In this document: positions 1 through 11,148 of the stretch, one piece after another
How positions within the stretch are numbered: the first letter of the stretch is position 1
Layout: every line of letters starts with the position of its first letter
Assembly: GCF_031755915.1 (NCBI RefSeq)
Contig: NC_083387.1
Span: forward strand, 10,189,001 to 10,253,000
Source of the DNA: Ziziphus jujuba
Lineage: Eukaryota > Streptophyta > Magnoliopsida > Rosales > Rhamnaceae
Direction of reading: 5' to 3'
DNA length: 64,000 nucleotides
Notes under the pieces: generated by a model
Seen by the model: only the letters and a program-made list of their open reading frames with translations
Told to the model about the DNA's origin: nothing
Database searches by the model: none
Position numbers and translations under genes: made by a program

Positions 1-654
1 AAATTTATTAACAAAACTTTTGGTAAAGTTGATATTATTATTGGTTTAATCTCCTATAATCGTAGGTCATTATTAATTTATTAAATATTAATAAAATAGC
101 ACATCAGATGTCAAAATTTTAGTTAATCATACCATGCATATATATATATATATATTTATAAATGACAGACCCAAAAAAAGTTATATTAAAAAAAATGAGA
201 ATATATACGGTGAAGTAGAAACTCCTAGTCCTTATCGGCATGCCACCATATATGTCTTCCAAGAAAAAAAAATTATTTATATATAAAAATTTTGGAAATT
301 TTAGAATCACAAAATTCTTGTGAAGATTTAAATTGGAAATCATTATCTACAAAAATTGGATCACGGGGAATTTTCTTAGAGTTTCTAAACTTTTTTATGC
401 AGGGACCTAAGAGTCCTTTTTCATAGACTTATTCATCTTTGTCTTTCTTTAATTTCTCTATTTCTCTTACATAAGTGGCAAGACCATATCATCATATAAA
501 TGCAGTGTATTCAAATTAACATATATTTATATATAGAGAGGGAGAGAGAAAGAAGTGGTCTAATTATTAGAAAGACAGACTCGTAATTTGCAATTTCTTA
601 TTATTATTATTTGTCCTCTTTTTGCAAGTAGATTGTTAAGTTATGAGCTGTAGT
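1..654. other. AT-rich flank, no gene seen
   Basis: No supported coding exon. It is AT-rich DNA with short TA runs. A TATA-like stretch followed by a GA-rich tract near 525-550 could be the old promoter of the broken BURP gene that follows; this is inference from position only. Confidence 0.5.
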
Positions 655-681
655 CTGTGGTAAATGCAGTGTGGCTGTACC

Positions 682-1913
682 CAGGACCGTCTCAACCAGT
701 TTTTAGGCTCTAGGCAAAAAAAAAATACTTAGGCCCTAATTTTTTTTTAAATATTAATTTTTAAAAATAATTTTTTATTAAAATTTAATTTTCTTACATT
801 CTGAAATATAAAGTTATTAATTAAATTTTTATATTTAAGCTTCAATAATAAATCTTTTTTAATTGATAAAGCTGCTAACTTATTTAATCTTTTTTGAAAC
901 ATTATTGAGTACAAATAAGAGTAGTATTTTATAAGTTATCCGTGCATTAGGAAAATAATTTAATTTTTTTACATGGTTTAGTATCTAAAGTGCCATTTTT
1001 AATTCAGGATTTATTATTTCTTTTAAAACTTTTCATTCTGAAAATAAATCTAAACCATCAATATGACATAGCACGTCATGTTTTAAAAAGTTTTCAAGAT
1101 TTAAACATTTTTCTTTTAGAAAATCATCACCAAGCAATTTTGAATTCAAAAATATTTTGAAGTGAAGAAATGGCACAATCAACTACATAGTTGAACTAAT
1201 TAATTTAAAAGATTCTTCAGCTATAAGTCTCACCTAATTAGTTTTATTTTCAGCAAAATCAAATATATATATATATATATTTATGAACGAATAACTATAC
1301 CATGAATTCAAATAAAATAATATATATATATATATATACACAAATATTAGGACAATGATTGAAAATTCATTAAAATAAATAAAAATCAACGAGCTTACCT
1401 TATATTTTGGGGCCCTCCAGGTTAGAATTACAAATTATGTAGGTTGAGTATTAAAAACTAAACAAATATGAAAGATGAGCAAATGGGAAGAGAAGAAAGG
1501 AAGTGAGCAAGAAAAAAAACTACATAAACAAGAAGAGTATTTAATATATGTTATTATCTTTTTTTACTGTTACAATCTAATTAATTATAAAAATAGAATA
1601 CAAAAAAGTTTTAATTAGACTTGAATAGTGTTCTTTTTGAAAGATAAAAATAATCAAAGATAACTAACAATAAATTATCAATTAAAAATAATTTAAAATT
1701 TTAACAAAGCCAACTTCTTATGTTTCCAAAATAAATTAGTAATTATCTTTTATTTAATATATATATATATATATATTAATTTATCTTTTATTTAATATAT
1801 ATATGTGTATACATATATATATGTAATTTATAGGAAAAATATTTTTTTGGGGCCCCAATAATATGGGGGCCCTAGGCATATGCCTTAGTGGCCTATGCCT
1901 TAAGCTAGGCCTG
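682..1913 (-). mobile_element. hAT-type DNA transposon, decayed
   Basis: The ends are CAGGACCGTCTCAA on the left and the complement of CAGGCCTAGCTTAA on the right. It is flanked by a perfect 8-bp direct repeat GCTGTACC (674-681 and 1914-1921). An 8-bp duplication with CAGG-type termini is the hAT signature. On the minus strand, about 785-1000 still reads, across frame breaks, as the C-terminal dimerisation region of TTF-type hAT transposases (SIKKDLLLKLKYKNLINNF, and upstream FPNARITYKILL). At 1232 bp it is far too short and too broken to be autonomous. It interrupts the BURP pseudogene. Confidence 0.85.
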
Positions 1914-2213
1914 GCTGTACCAATGGAGTGAGGGATGTAGTTAAGCAACTCAAGAGAACTGAACCCTACATAACTGGATATATCGACGCCAAAGAGACGA
2001 ATCAGCATACTTACAAACTGGGCATGGAGATTCCCAAGACACGAAACAGCCATACATAACCAACTATATTAATAATGCAGACGACGAAGAGACAAAGCAA
2101 TTTACATAACTGGATATATTACAGACCACAAAGAGATGAACCAGCCCTACATAACTGCGTACATTGGAGATGATAAAGATACCAACAAGACTAATTACAT
2201 AATATGGAGGTGA

Positions 2214-2560
2214 CAAAGAGACGAAGCAGCCTAATTATATAACTCAGTATGGAAGTGACAAAGAGTCAGAGCAGCCTAACTACATAACTGGGTATAATAG
2301 AGGCGGAGGTGCCAAAGAGATGAAGCAACCTAATCACATAACTTAGTATGGAAGTGACAAAGAGACTGAGCAGCCTAATTACATAACTGGGTATAGAGGT
2401 AGAGGTGACAAAGAAATGAAGCAACCCAATTACGTAACTCAATATGGACGTGACAAAGAATCAAAGCAGCCTAATTACATAACTGGTTATAGAGGTGGAG
2501 GTGACAAAGACAAGGAGCAGTCTAATTACATAACCCAGTATGGAGATGACAAAGAGATGA
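2214..2560 (+). repeat. Coding tandem repeat of 45/51-54 bp units
   Basis: Units alternate in length: a 45-bp unit encoding a 15-residue PNYITQYGSDKESEQ-like block and a 51-54-bp unit encoding an NYITGYRGGGD-like block. The higher-order period is therefore about 96-99 bp. All units are multiples of three, as expected for a repeat that expanded under coding constraint before the gene died. Confidence 0.8.
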
Positions 2561-2736
2561 ATCAACCTCCTGGAACTGAGAATGACGAAGGGAAAGAGTC
2601 TGTGTCCAAGTGTAGAAATCATATTTATGTTCTTCAGTGACAAAATCGAGTCCAACCACAAAGAGTCCATGATGGGACATGCATGTTCATAATCATATGA
2701 AAACTCAACCTTCGATGTCCCATGGTAATAAGGATC

Positions 2737-5701
2737 TGTCAGGACCCATCCAAGATCCCTCATCGGAATCCCAGATAAATCCTAATCCCAGGGAAACCCT
2801 ACCAGACTCTCGAATGAAAAATCCTACAGAACCTCCCCTAAGGGTTGGACTTACCACAATTTTTCTACACTGAAAATACACTTCTATATACACCACCTTA
2901 TTCCTCCCACCTTACTACAATTTACTTCCACAAGTTTGCAGGATTTCAAATAAATGACAGGGAACCAGTGCATAATTAAATAAATAATCGTCCAGATAGT
3001 ATACAGAGCGTTATCAACTACAGTTGAATATGAAATTTAATACAATATAAGATTAAAAAAAAAAATACAAGATAGAAAGGAAACGAAAAGCCTGTTGGAC
3101 TTTCGACAACGAACCAAGAGGTCGAGCTTGCTCCCGGACGATCAACGTCGACTAACCTGGGCGTAAGGGAAGGGAATTTAAAAACGTGAGATGCTAATCA
3201 TCTCAGTGAGTGACCCTATCTAATATATGATTATAATAGTAATAATAATCACAGTACACTTGATTAATTGAGAATAAATAAATAAATAGATAATAATTAA
3301 TTGAAAATAATATTTTCCCTCCAAACCTTCACCATTCACTCAGTTGGAAAAGTTCCATTTTTAAAAATATTTTCGCAAAACCCAACATTTTATGCCCCAA
3401 AAATCCAAAAAATATTTAATTAATAATTTGCAAATAAAAGACAATAAATTAATAATCCAAAAATTTTAGTGAGAAATAATTATAAAAATAAGACTAATGA
3501 CAAATATTAAATTGGGAATAAAGTATTGTAACCAATTAATATGAAAACACAATAAAATTTACATTAACAAAAATTATCCAAGAATATTTAAATAAATAAA
3601 ATAAAACCAAATAATTAACAATAGAACTCAATTTAAAATACCAAAACAATTTAATTTATAAAACACTATTAAAAACATTTTAATTTAAATAAAATTCTAA
3701 AATATTTTATGATTAAAATTACGTCGTGAAAACTATTTGATGCACCCACTATATACTAGTGGCACCAACGGTACCCAGCGTCCTAAGCACCGCTAGACAG
3801 GAGGTTAAAAAGAGAAACCAGCATACGGTTGCGTGGCGTTCCACCTCGCCGCTGCAAACAGGCGTCCCGGCCATGGAGGGGCGGCCTACTCTCGTCCGAT
3901 GGTAACCACAGGAAAACCCCATAAATCACCTGTGCGCTACTCACACCCACCTGTGCACTAACCACATCCACCTGCACGCTAATCATATCTATGTATACAG
4001 AACACCAGTACATGTATGGTGCATCTAAAAATCATAAAATCAATATATTTATTTTCAAATCTCAAAATTTCATAAATACCACCGGGTTTATTCCATCCAA
4101 TTAAACCCGTAAATTTTCCACAATTCCGTTATAAATCATCATCATAAATCCATCGCACAAATTCCATCAATTTCAAATTCATCAATGAAATTAACAATAA
4201 TTTAAAATAAATATTCCTTCAATTCCTCAAAATTCAAAATATAATTAAATCACATAAAAATTCCAAAATTCATAAATCCATATAAATGCATTTTTATTAC
4301 TTGAAATAAACTCACAATAATTTCAACAATAAATCAAAAATGTTAAAATCATAATTTCTTTAAATATCAAATTTTCATAAAATGAATTTCTATAATTTAT
4401 CAAAATCAAAATATGCTTTAATGCACATATACATTTCAATTTATTCAAATTGTGCCATCAAAATTTCAAATATAATTTTACTAAACAATGAACACATGAA
4501 ATATCACATTTTCAAATAATAAATTATCACAAAATACTTATAATTAAACAACCAAAATTAAGTTTGAAGGTGGGTCACTCACCTCGAGCACGCAATCAAC
4601 CAAGATCCTCCATAGGATCAATTCTACGTATCACACGTGTTCCTAGAATAACAATATTACACAGGATCAAATAAATTAATATTTTATTCGGATAAATAAT
4701 ATTCGATACCCAGGGGAGCTAACACAAACGGTATCCAAAATTTGCAAATAAGGTATCAACGGAAAGCTAACGAGACAAGGAATACGTTACTGATCTCCGT
4801 TGGACTCAACTCGACCGGAGGTGGCCGGAAAGTGGACGAAAGGTTTCGGCCGAACTTCCTCCTCTTCTATCTCACAAACGACTCGGAATTTGGGCAAATG
4901 GAGGTTATTTTTGGAATTAGGGGGTTGAAATCTAGGAGGAAGAACCAACCACGGGACCTGTGGCCATCGAAAAACCGGCCAACCACTACCTCACCGACCG
5001 CCTGCTTTGGGCGCCGATCCCCAGCGCGTCCACTAGCCAACCAGCCGGCGACTCGGTGCCCGGATTCATCCAGCCTTGGGCCACCACGCCATCTGGTGCG
5101 TGTAGCCATGTGGCGGCCGGAAGAGATGCAGCAGGGAAAGAGAGATTGACGGGAAGGAGAAATGAAGAGAGAAGGAGAAGAAGGAAGAAGGAGAAGAAAG
5201 GAAGAAGAAGCTCGTGGGGGCATTTTCCCACATGGGGGAAAAGGAAAAAAAAGAAAAAGAAAATAAAAATAAATAAATAAATATATATATATATAAAATA
5301 ATATAGTATTAAAAAAAACTTTGCAGATCCATAACTTGTAAACCACATATCCATTTCGGGCGTGCCACTAATCTATAAACTCATATCAACGAGTACTTCA
5401 CAACCGTGCATGAGTCAAAGCTCAACTTTACACGAATAAAAAGTCAACTCGGGCACCCCTTGGACAGTTCGGACCTCAATTTGTTTTGCTCATATCTTTC
5501 AAACTGTAGCTCCGTTTTCGACGTGCTACTAGTCTATGAACTTGAGTCGATGCATACTTTGCAACGATACTCTGGTCAAAGAGAAATTCCATCCGGATCA
5601 AAAAGTCAAATTTTGACCCCTCTCAGTCAATGGCGGTCAAGCCCCGTCAACCTTGGTCAACATGAAGAAAATTCCGATGTTGTTCAGGACGGGGTGCTAC
5701 A
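2737..5701 (-). repeat. 3' LTR of the outer gypsy element (LTR A)
   Basis: 2965 bp. On the minus strand it begins TGTAGCACCCCGTCC and ends GGTCCTGACA, the TG...CA termini seen in four related copies here. Open frames within it are not conserved genes. It shares a short TAAAATAATATAGT signature near its promoter side with LTR C, which supports the two being one element's LTR pair. Confidence 0.85.
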
Positions 5702-5897
5702 ATCTTCCCCCCTTATAAAAATTTCATCCTCGAAATTTCATACATCACCGAAACACATAAGTCACGAATTCGTGCCTCCGCTCCCACTTCGTTTTCTCGG
5801 CTGGGTGATTCCGTCACAAGACTGTAACTTGGGAATTAGTCTTATGACCAATATGCGTTCCTTGGGACCTAAGATCTGTGCCAATTGCTCCATGCAT
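5702..5897 (-). pseudogene. Gypsy pol C-terminal remnant and polypurine tract
   Basis: On the minus strand this reads, with stops, like the end of a Ty3/gypsy polyprotein: AQILGPKER, then RNHPAEKTKWE, then a tail near KFRG. A TGA replaces the Trp usually found before RNHP. A purine run (AAGGGGGGAAGAT) lies directly before LTR A and fits a polypurine tract. Its left part continues the pol sequence that stops at 9103 on the other side of LTR B. Confidence 0.75.
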
Positions 5898-7643
5898 TGT
5901 CGGACCTGTCCAAGATCCCTCACTGGAACCCTAGATAAGCCCTGATCCCAGGAAAACCCTACCAGACCCTCCAATGGAAAATCCAGCAGAATTTCCCCTA
6001 AGGGTTGGACTTACAACAAATTCCCTGTACTGAAAACACACCTCTATATACACCACATTATTCCTCCCACCTTACTACAATTTAATTCCACAAATTTGTA
6101 ACACTTCAAATGAATAACAGAAATCAGTGCATAATTAATAATAAACATCCAAGACAGTATACAGAGCTTTACCATGATACGATTAAATATAAAAGTTATA
6201 CAACAAAGGATGGAAAGAAATATTACAAATAGAAATAAATGAAAAGAAACAAGACAACAACAAAGGTCAAGCTCGCTCCGGACGAACGTGTACCAATCCT
6301 TGTACCTAGGGGAACGGATTTAAAAATATGAGATGCTAATCATCTCAGTGAGTGACCCTATCTACTATACAATTATAATAGTAATAATAATCATAGTACA
6401 CTTGATTAACTAAGAATAAATAAGTAAATAATTAATAATTAATTGAAAATAATATTTTCTCTCAAAACCCTCACCATTCACTCCGTTGGAAAGGTTCCTT
6501 TTTAAAACATTTTCGCAAAATCCAATCTTTTATACCTCAAAAATCAAGGAATAATTAATTTAATAAATCATTAAATAATCCAAATACGAATAAAATACAA
6601 TAAAATAATTTAAAATACTTGCATTAAAGAAATATAATATAAAAGTGAAATTCAATATGTAATTCGTAAAATTTGATTTAATAAACTATAATAAACAGTG
6701 TCAAAAATATAATTTAAATAATTACAAACGATCATGTAAAATAAGTGGAAAAAAATATTATAAAATTCATTTTGAAATGTTCAATCAATCTATATAATAA
6801 AAATATGGCAAGATGCATTTTAAAAACATTGATTTAAAATAAGTGACATAAAATATGAATAAATACGTTTTAGAAAATACTAATTGGAAATAGGTGATAA
6901 AACAAGTTAAATATATTTAATTCAAATACGACTTTAAAACTTTAGGATTTGAAATTTATATCTGAAAAATAATATTTGACGCACCACACTATATACCAGT
7001 GATGCCCTACGATACCCAGCGTCCCGAGCACCATCCGGCGGGAGGTTAAAGAGAGAAACTTGCATACGGTTATTTCGACATCCCGACAGCGCCGCTGCTT
7101 AAAACGTCAACCCAGCAATGGAGGGGGGCGGCTTATGGCCAATATCAAACTTGCATGCCCTCGGTCCGATGGAAACTCACGGGAGACATTACAACTTGTG
7201 CGCTCATCCACATACACAGTACAGAACACCAGTACTGTATAAGTGCGTCTAAAACAAATAACCATATTATTTTTAAAAATAACAATTTTTCCAAAACTCA
7301 CCGTGGGAATCATACCATTTTTCAAATTCACCATCCCACATTTTTTTCTTTAATATCTCCAACATAAATCCATCAATAATAATATACAAATAATTTTTCC
7401 CAAATCATAAAATCAATCAAATAATATTTCAAGGGCATAATTATATAATTTGAAAGCACCAAACTTAAACCAATATTTTTCTTGAAATATTTAAAATCGA
7501 ATCATGCCCAAAAATAATATTAAAATTCAAGTACAATTAATTAAATGAAAACACCTTACTCATGCGTAATAAATTCAATTAAATCATAATAATAATAATC
7601 AAGAATTTCTTAATAAACCAAACTTTCATTTAGCATCAATAAG

Positions 7644-7674
<31 letters not shown>

Positions 7675-9102
7675 AATCACCAAAATTGATAATACAATTT
7701 ACCACAGTTATAAATAATTTCCACCACATGAGCATATTTTATGAATATTAAATTAACACAAAATAAATATAATTAATTACCCCAAAATAGTTTTAAAGGT
7801 GGGTCACTCACCTCGAGCACGCAATCTAGCCAAGATCCTCCATAGGATCAATTCTATGACTCACACGTGCTCCAAGAATAACAATATTACACAGGATTAA
7901 ATAAATTAATATTTTATTCGGATAGATAATATTTGGTATCTAGGGAAGCAAATACAAACGACAACCAAAATTTGCAAATAATATATCAAAATGAAGCTTA
8001 CAACACGAGGATTAAGGATTGACCCTTACCTTCCAGAGATTGGACCCAAGGTGGCCGGAATCTCGCCGGGAAGGTTCCGGTCTTTAGGTTCTCGGCTCTC
8101 ACAAACCGCCATGAATTGGAGGAAACTGACCTCAGATCTGCGTTCAGGGGGTTGGAATTAGTGGGAAAAGGTGGACGGTGCAACTGGAAACTCGCCGGAA
8201 AATCGATTTCCCGACGAGCCGCTGTGGTCACAGGAAGCCCTCACTACCGGCAGCGCGTTTGGTGGCCACTAGTCGTGATTTTTGGTGGAAAGGTAGATCG
8301 GAGAATGGGTGACTCAACGGGACAGGCAGTGAGGCAAACGGAGGTCTGGTTTGGGAGAAATCGACCGGAGAAGGAAACAGGCCGCTCGCCGGAAAACACC
8401 CCGATCCAGGCGCATCGCGGGCGATCTGGCCGTGATTTTTGGCTGGCCGGCCAGTTTTGATGGGTGGGTCATGGTGGTCAAGCGCGTGTACTGTTCTGGT
8501 GGCTAGAAATGGGTGAACAACGGTTGGCCGATCCTTCCCCATTTTCTCTCTCTTTCTCTATCCTCTTTCTCTCTCCTCCTTCTCCTTCTTTCTCCTCCCT
8601 CCCCTTCTCAACCAGTCAAAATGCTCGTGGGTGCCACTGTGCACTCAGGGTGGGTCCACTTTTTGTGACACGTGGTGTCACTATTCACACACATACAGAT
8701 CCATGAATAGTAAATGCTGTCTCGGAAAAACTTCACAGGTTCGTAACTTTCAAACCACATGTCCAAATCGAACGTGCCGCTAATCTATGAACTCGTATCG
8801 ATGAGTACTTCACAACCATGCATGAGTCAAAGCTCAACTTTGCATGAACAAAAAGTCAACTCCGGCACCCTTTGGACAGTTTGCACCTCAACTTGTTTTG
8901 CTCATAACTTTCAAACGGTAGCTTCGATTTTGACGTGATACTAGTCTATGAACTCAAGATGACACGTACTTTGCAATGGTGCCTCGGTCAATGTGAAATT
9001 CCACCCAAAACAAAAAGTCAAAATTTTGACCCACTCAATCAACGATCAACCTCGATCAACGTGCAAAAAAATTCCGGTATAATTTGGGACGGGGGTGTTC
9101 CA
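5898..9102 (-). mobile_element. Solo LTR nested in gypsy pol (LTR B)
   Basis: 3205-bp LTR of the same family, inserted in the pol C-terminus of the outer element. The flanks are TGCAT (5893-5897) and CGCAT (9103-9107), a 5-bp duplication with one CpG-type transition. Joining the flanks across one copy restores a continuous pol frame (EDLLCVE into AQILGPKER). Its minus-strand 5' end reads TGGAACACCCCCG, a one-base decay of TGTAACACCCC. No internal region accompanies it, so it is a solo LTR left by LTR-LTR recombination. Confidence 0.85.
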
Positions 9103-10185
9103 CGCATAATAGGTCTTCCTGCATCTCGATGTCGGGAATCTCGAACACGTGCGATAGATCTCCAATGTTCTTTTGTAGTAACGATACGTGAAATACATTG
9201 CGTACCCATGTTACCTCTTTCAAAATTGCTAACTTGTAGGCCATAACCAATTCCCTCGATAACCTTGTAGTGACCAAGATGTCGCGACCTTAGCTTCCTT
9301 CATTAACCAAAGTGTACGACTGCCTTCCAGGGAGGCAAATTCAAGAAAATCTAACCTCCAACTTCGAATCCAACATCCTTTTCTACGCACATCGACGAAG
9401 CTCTTTTGATGACTTAGGCAGCTCACAACCTTCCTCGAACGACTCTTAACTTTTCCATGATAATTTGTAGGTTTTTGGAGTCAACCATCATGTTGCTATA
9501 TGGTGCTTTTCCTCACCCACTTCACTCCAACACTGTGGGGTTCGGTACTGCTTGATGGCTGTTATTATGAGCAATTTCTATCAACGGAAATTGTTCATTC
9601 CAGTTTCCTCCGAATTGCACGATGCGCTCTTAGCATATCTTCCAAATATGAGTTTTCTATGCTCCACTTGTCCATCGACACGAGGGTGAGTGACGACGAT
9701 CATCCAAATGCCATCATATCTACTCGCTGTGAGCGGTGTTTTAAACATGAAATTCCTTTTTGAGTTCTTTCCACCCCCTACACAAAGAAAAGGCAAGGAT
9801 TGAAGTTGTACAGAAAGTTGTTGTCTTTCCGCCTCCACTTATTGGCGATTTAAGCACCTTTAATTCAAATTCTCAACTTTCCTCCTTCACAACAATCCAC
9901 CGTTAATGCTTAATAAGCGTGAGATACATCTTCATACCTCCAAAGTATATCACATACCTCGAATTTTGTGCTTCCCTTAGGATTTCCTTTACTATGGTTA
10001 TACCCAAGGTATCTTGTCGGGAAATACCTTCGAAGATTATAGTTATTTATACTCAGGCAACAAATTTGCTTCGAGACAAGGAAACAATGCTTCGAGACTG
10101 ATAAAACGAGAGAGTAGATGCAGATGGGACGCATAACAATGCACAGTCCCTTAGGAATATTAGAACCTAAAGCTCTGATACCAAC
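9103..10185 (-). pseudogene. Gypsy leader, PBS and integrase C-terminal remnant
   Basis: Next to LTR C the minus strand reads GTTGGTATCAGAGC (10185-10172), which matches the primer-binding site complementary to initiator Met-tRNA. About 10170-9900 is leader with no clear frame. About 9840-9103 is integrase/pol C-terminus in several frames: a VDGQVEH block near 9660, a LEDMLRA-type block, then VRNVFHVSLLQKN and DIEMQEDLLCVE running up to LTR B. Everything from gag to the integrase core is missing between leader and tail. Confidence 0.8.
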
Positions 10186-10948
10186 TGTCAGGACCCGTCC
10201 AAGATCCCTCATCAGAACCCCGGACAAATCCTGATCTCAGGGAAACCTTACCGGACCCTCCAATGGAAAATCCGACAGAACCTCCCCTAAGGGTTGGACT
10301 TACCACAATTTTCCTGCACTGAAAATACACTTCTATATACACCACCTTATTCCTTCCACCTTACTACAATTTACTTCCACAAGTTTGCAGGACTTCAAAT
10401 AAATGACAGGGAACCAATGCATAATTAAATAAATAATCATCCAAATAGTATACAGAGCGTTATCAACTACAGTTGAATATGAAATTTAACATAATACAAG
10501 ATAAAAAAAAATTAAATATATGTATATATATATATATATAAAATAATATAGTATTAAAAAAAAAACTTTGCATATCCATAACTTGTAAACCACATATCCA
10601 TTTCGAGCATGCCACTAGTCTATAAACTCGTATCAACGTGTACTTCACAACCGTACATGAGTCAAAGCTCAACTTTGCACGAACAAAAAGTCAACTCCGG
10701 CACCCCTTGGACAATTCGGAGCTCAACTTGTTTTGCTCATATCTTTCAAATTGTAGCTCCGCTTTTGATGTGCTACTAGTCTATAGACTCGGATCGATGC
10801 ATACTTTGCAACGATACTCCGGTCAAAGAGAAATTCCATCCGGATCAAAAAGTCAAATTTTGACCCCTTTCGGTCAATGGCGGTCAAGCCCCGTCAACCT
10901 CGGTCAACGTGAAGAAAATTTCAATGTTGTTCGGGACAGGGTGTTACA
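10186..10948 (-). repeat. 5' LTR of the outer gypsy element, shortened (LTR C)
   Basis: 763 bp instead of about 3 kb. The left 320 bp matches the start of LTR A (plus-strand order) and the right 430 bp matches its end. About 2.2 kb is missing at a TA microsatellite near 10510-10540, which suggests deletion by slippage or recombination there. Termini TGTCAGG and GTGTTACA are intact. Confidence 0.85.
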
Positions 10949-11051
10949 GATCACACTGAAGCATTCAAGATCAGGTTTCGCTCCGGATTATATGGGCGTT
11001 GAGAAGATTATGCCTCTCCACTTCGCCATCCAACACCATTGTACTCATTAA
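10949..11051 (+). pseudogene. BURP-domain pseudogene, resumed start of BURP domain
   Basis: Directly right of the gypsy element the BURP coding sequence resumes: DHTEAFKI, then a frame break, then EKIMPLHFAIQ, which matches the start of BURP domains (F-F-x2-D-D-L-x2-G-K-x-M-x-L-x-F). The frame joins to GNKD left of the element when one GATC is removed. It ends at a TAA beside a poly-A run (11050-11065). The rest of the domain, including the CH motifs, is absent. Confidence 0.75.
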
Positions 11052-11148
11052 AAAAAAAAAAAAAAGAACAAAAAAAGCGGCTAAAAACATAGTTTTACAA
11101 TGAAAATGATCAATGCTCACTTTCCTATATTAGAAATGAAATTACATA

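Larger units (their letters stand above)
655..2736 (+). pseudogene. BURP-domain protein pseudogene, N-terminal part
   Basis: N-terminal half of a secreted BURP-family protein (RD22/USP-like), broken. Around 1930-1990 the readable frame gives VRDVVKQL followed by a PYITGY-type repeat. The repeats continue to about 2560 with units like NYITQYG and NYITGYRG alternating with DKE..KQ linkers. The segment ends with a His/Met-rich linker (HVHNHMKTQPSMSHGNKD) of the kind that precedes a BURP domain. Several in-frame stops and frame changes make it non-functional. A hAT element (682-1913) interrupts the N-terminal part, and a gypsy element starts at 2737, just before the BURP domain. The domain resumes at 10949, in frame with the left part. 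The signal-peptide exon was not found. Calling it BURP rests on the resumed domain and the linker; the repeat itself is not diagnostic. Confidence 0.7.
2737..10948 (-). mobile_element. Ty3/gypsy element with ~3-kb LTRs, internally deleted
   Basis: Minus-strand element. The 5' LTR is 10186-10948, followed by a primer-binding site, an internal remnant and a polypurine tract, and the 3' LTR is 2737-5701. The flanks carry GATC on both sides (2733-2736 and 10949-10952). The internal part totals only about 1.3 kb (9103-10185 plus 5702-5897): a 5' leader and the integrase/pol C-terminus, with gag, protease, RT and RNase H lost. A solo LTR (5898-9102) sits inside the pol remnant. The flanking BURP coding frame joins cleanly once the element and one GATC are removed, which confirms the boundaries. 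The target duplication is 4 bp where 5 is usual; one base may have been lost. Confidence 0.85.

Noticed and set aside
4867..5346. Open frame of 159 codons, minus strand
   Set aside because: Low-complexity poly-Phe/Ser stretch within LTR A, not shared as a frame by the other LTRs.
5406..5945. Open frame of 179 codons over the right end of LTR A; a similar one at 10638-11051
   Set aside because: It runs through the LTR terminus and into pol remnant on the opposite strand; its recurrence is explained by LTR copies.
8116..8542. Overlapping open frames of just over 100 codons on both strands
   Set aside because: They lie in the GC-richer part of LTR B; the equivalent stretches of LTRs A and D do not preserve them.
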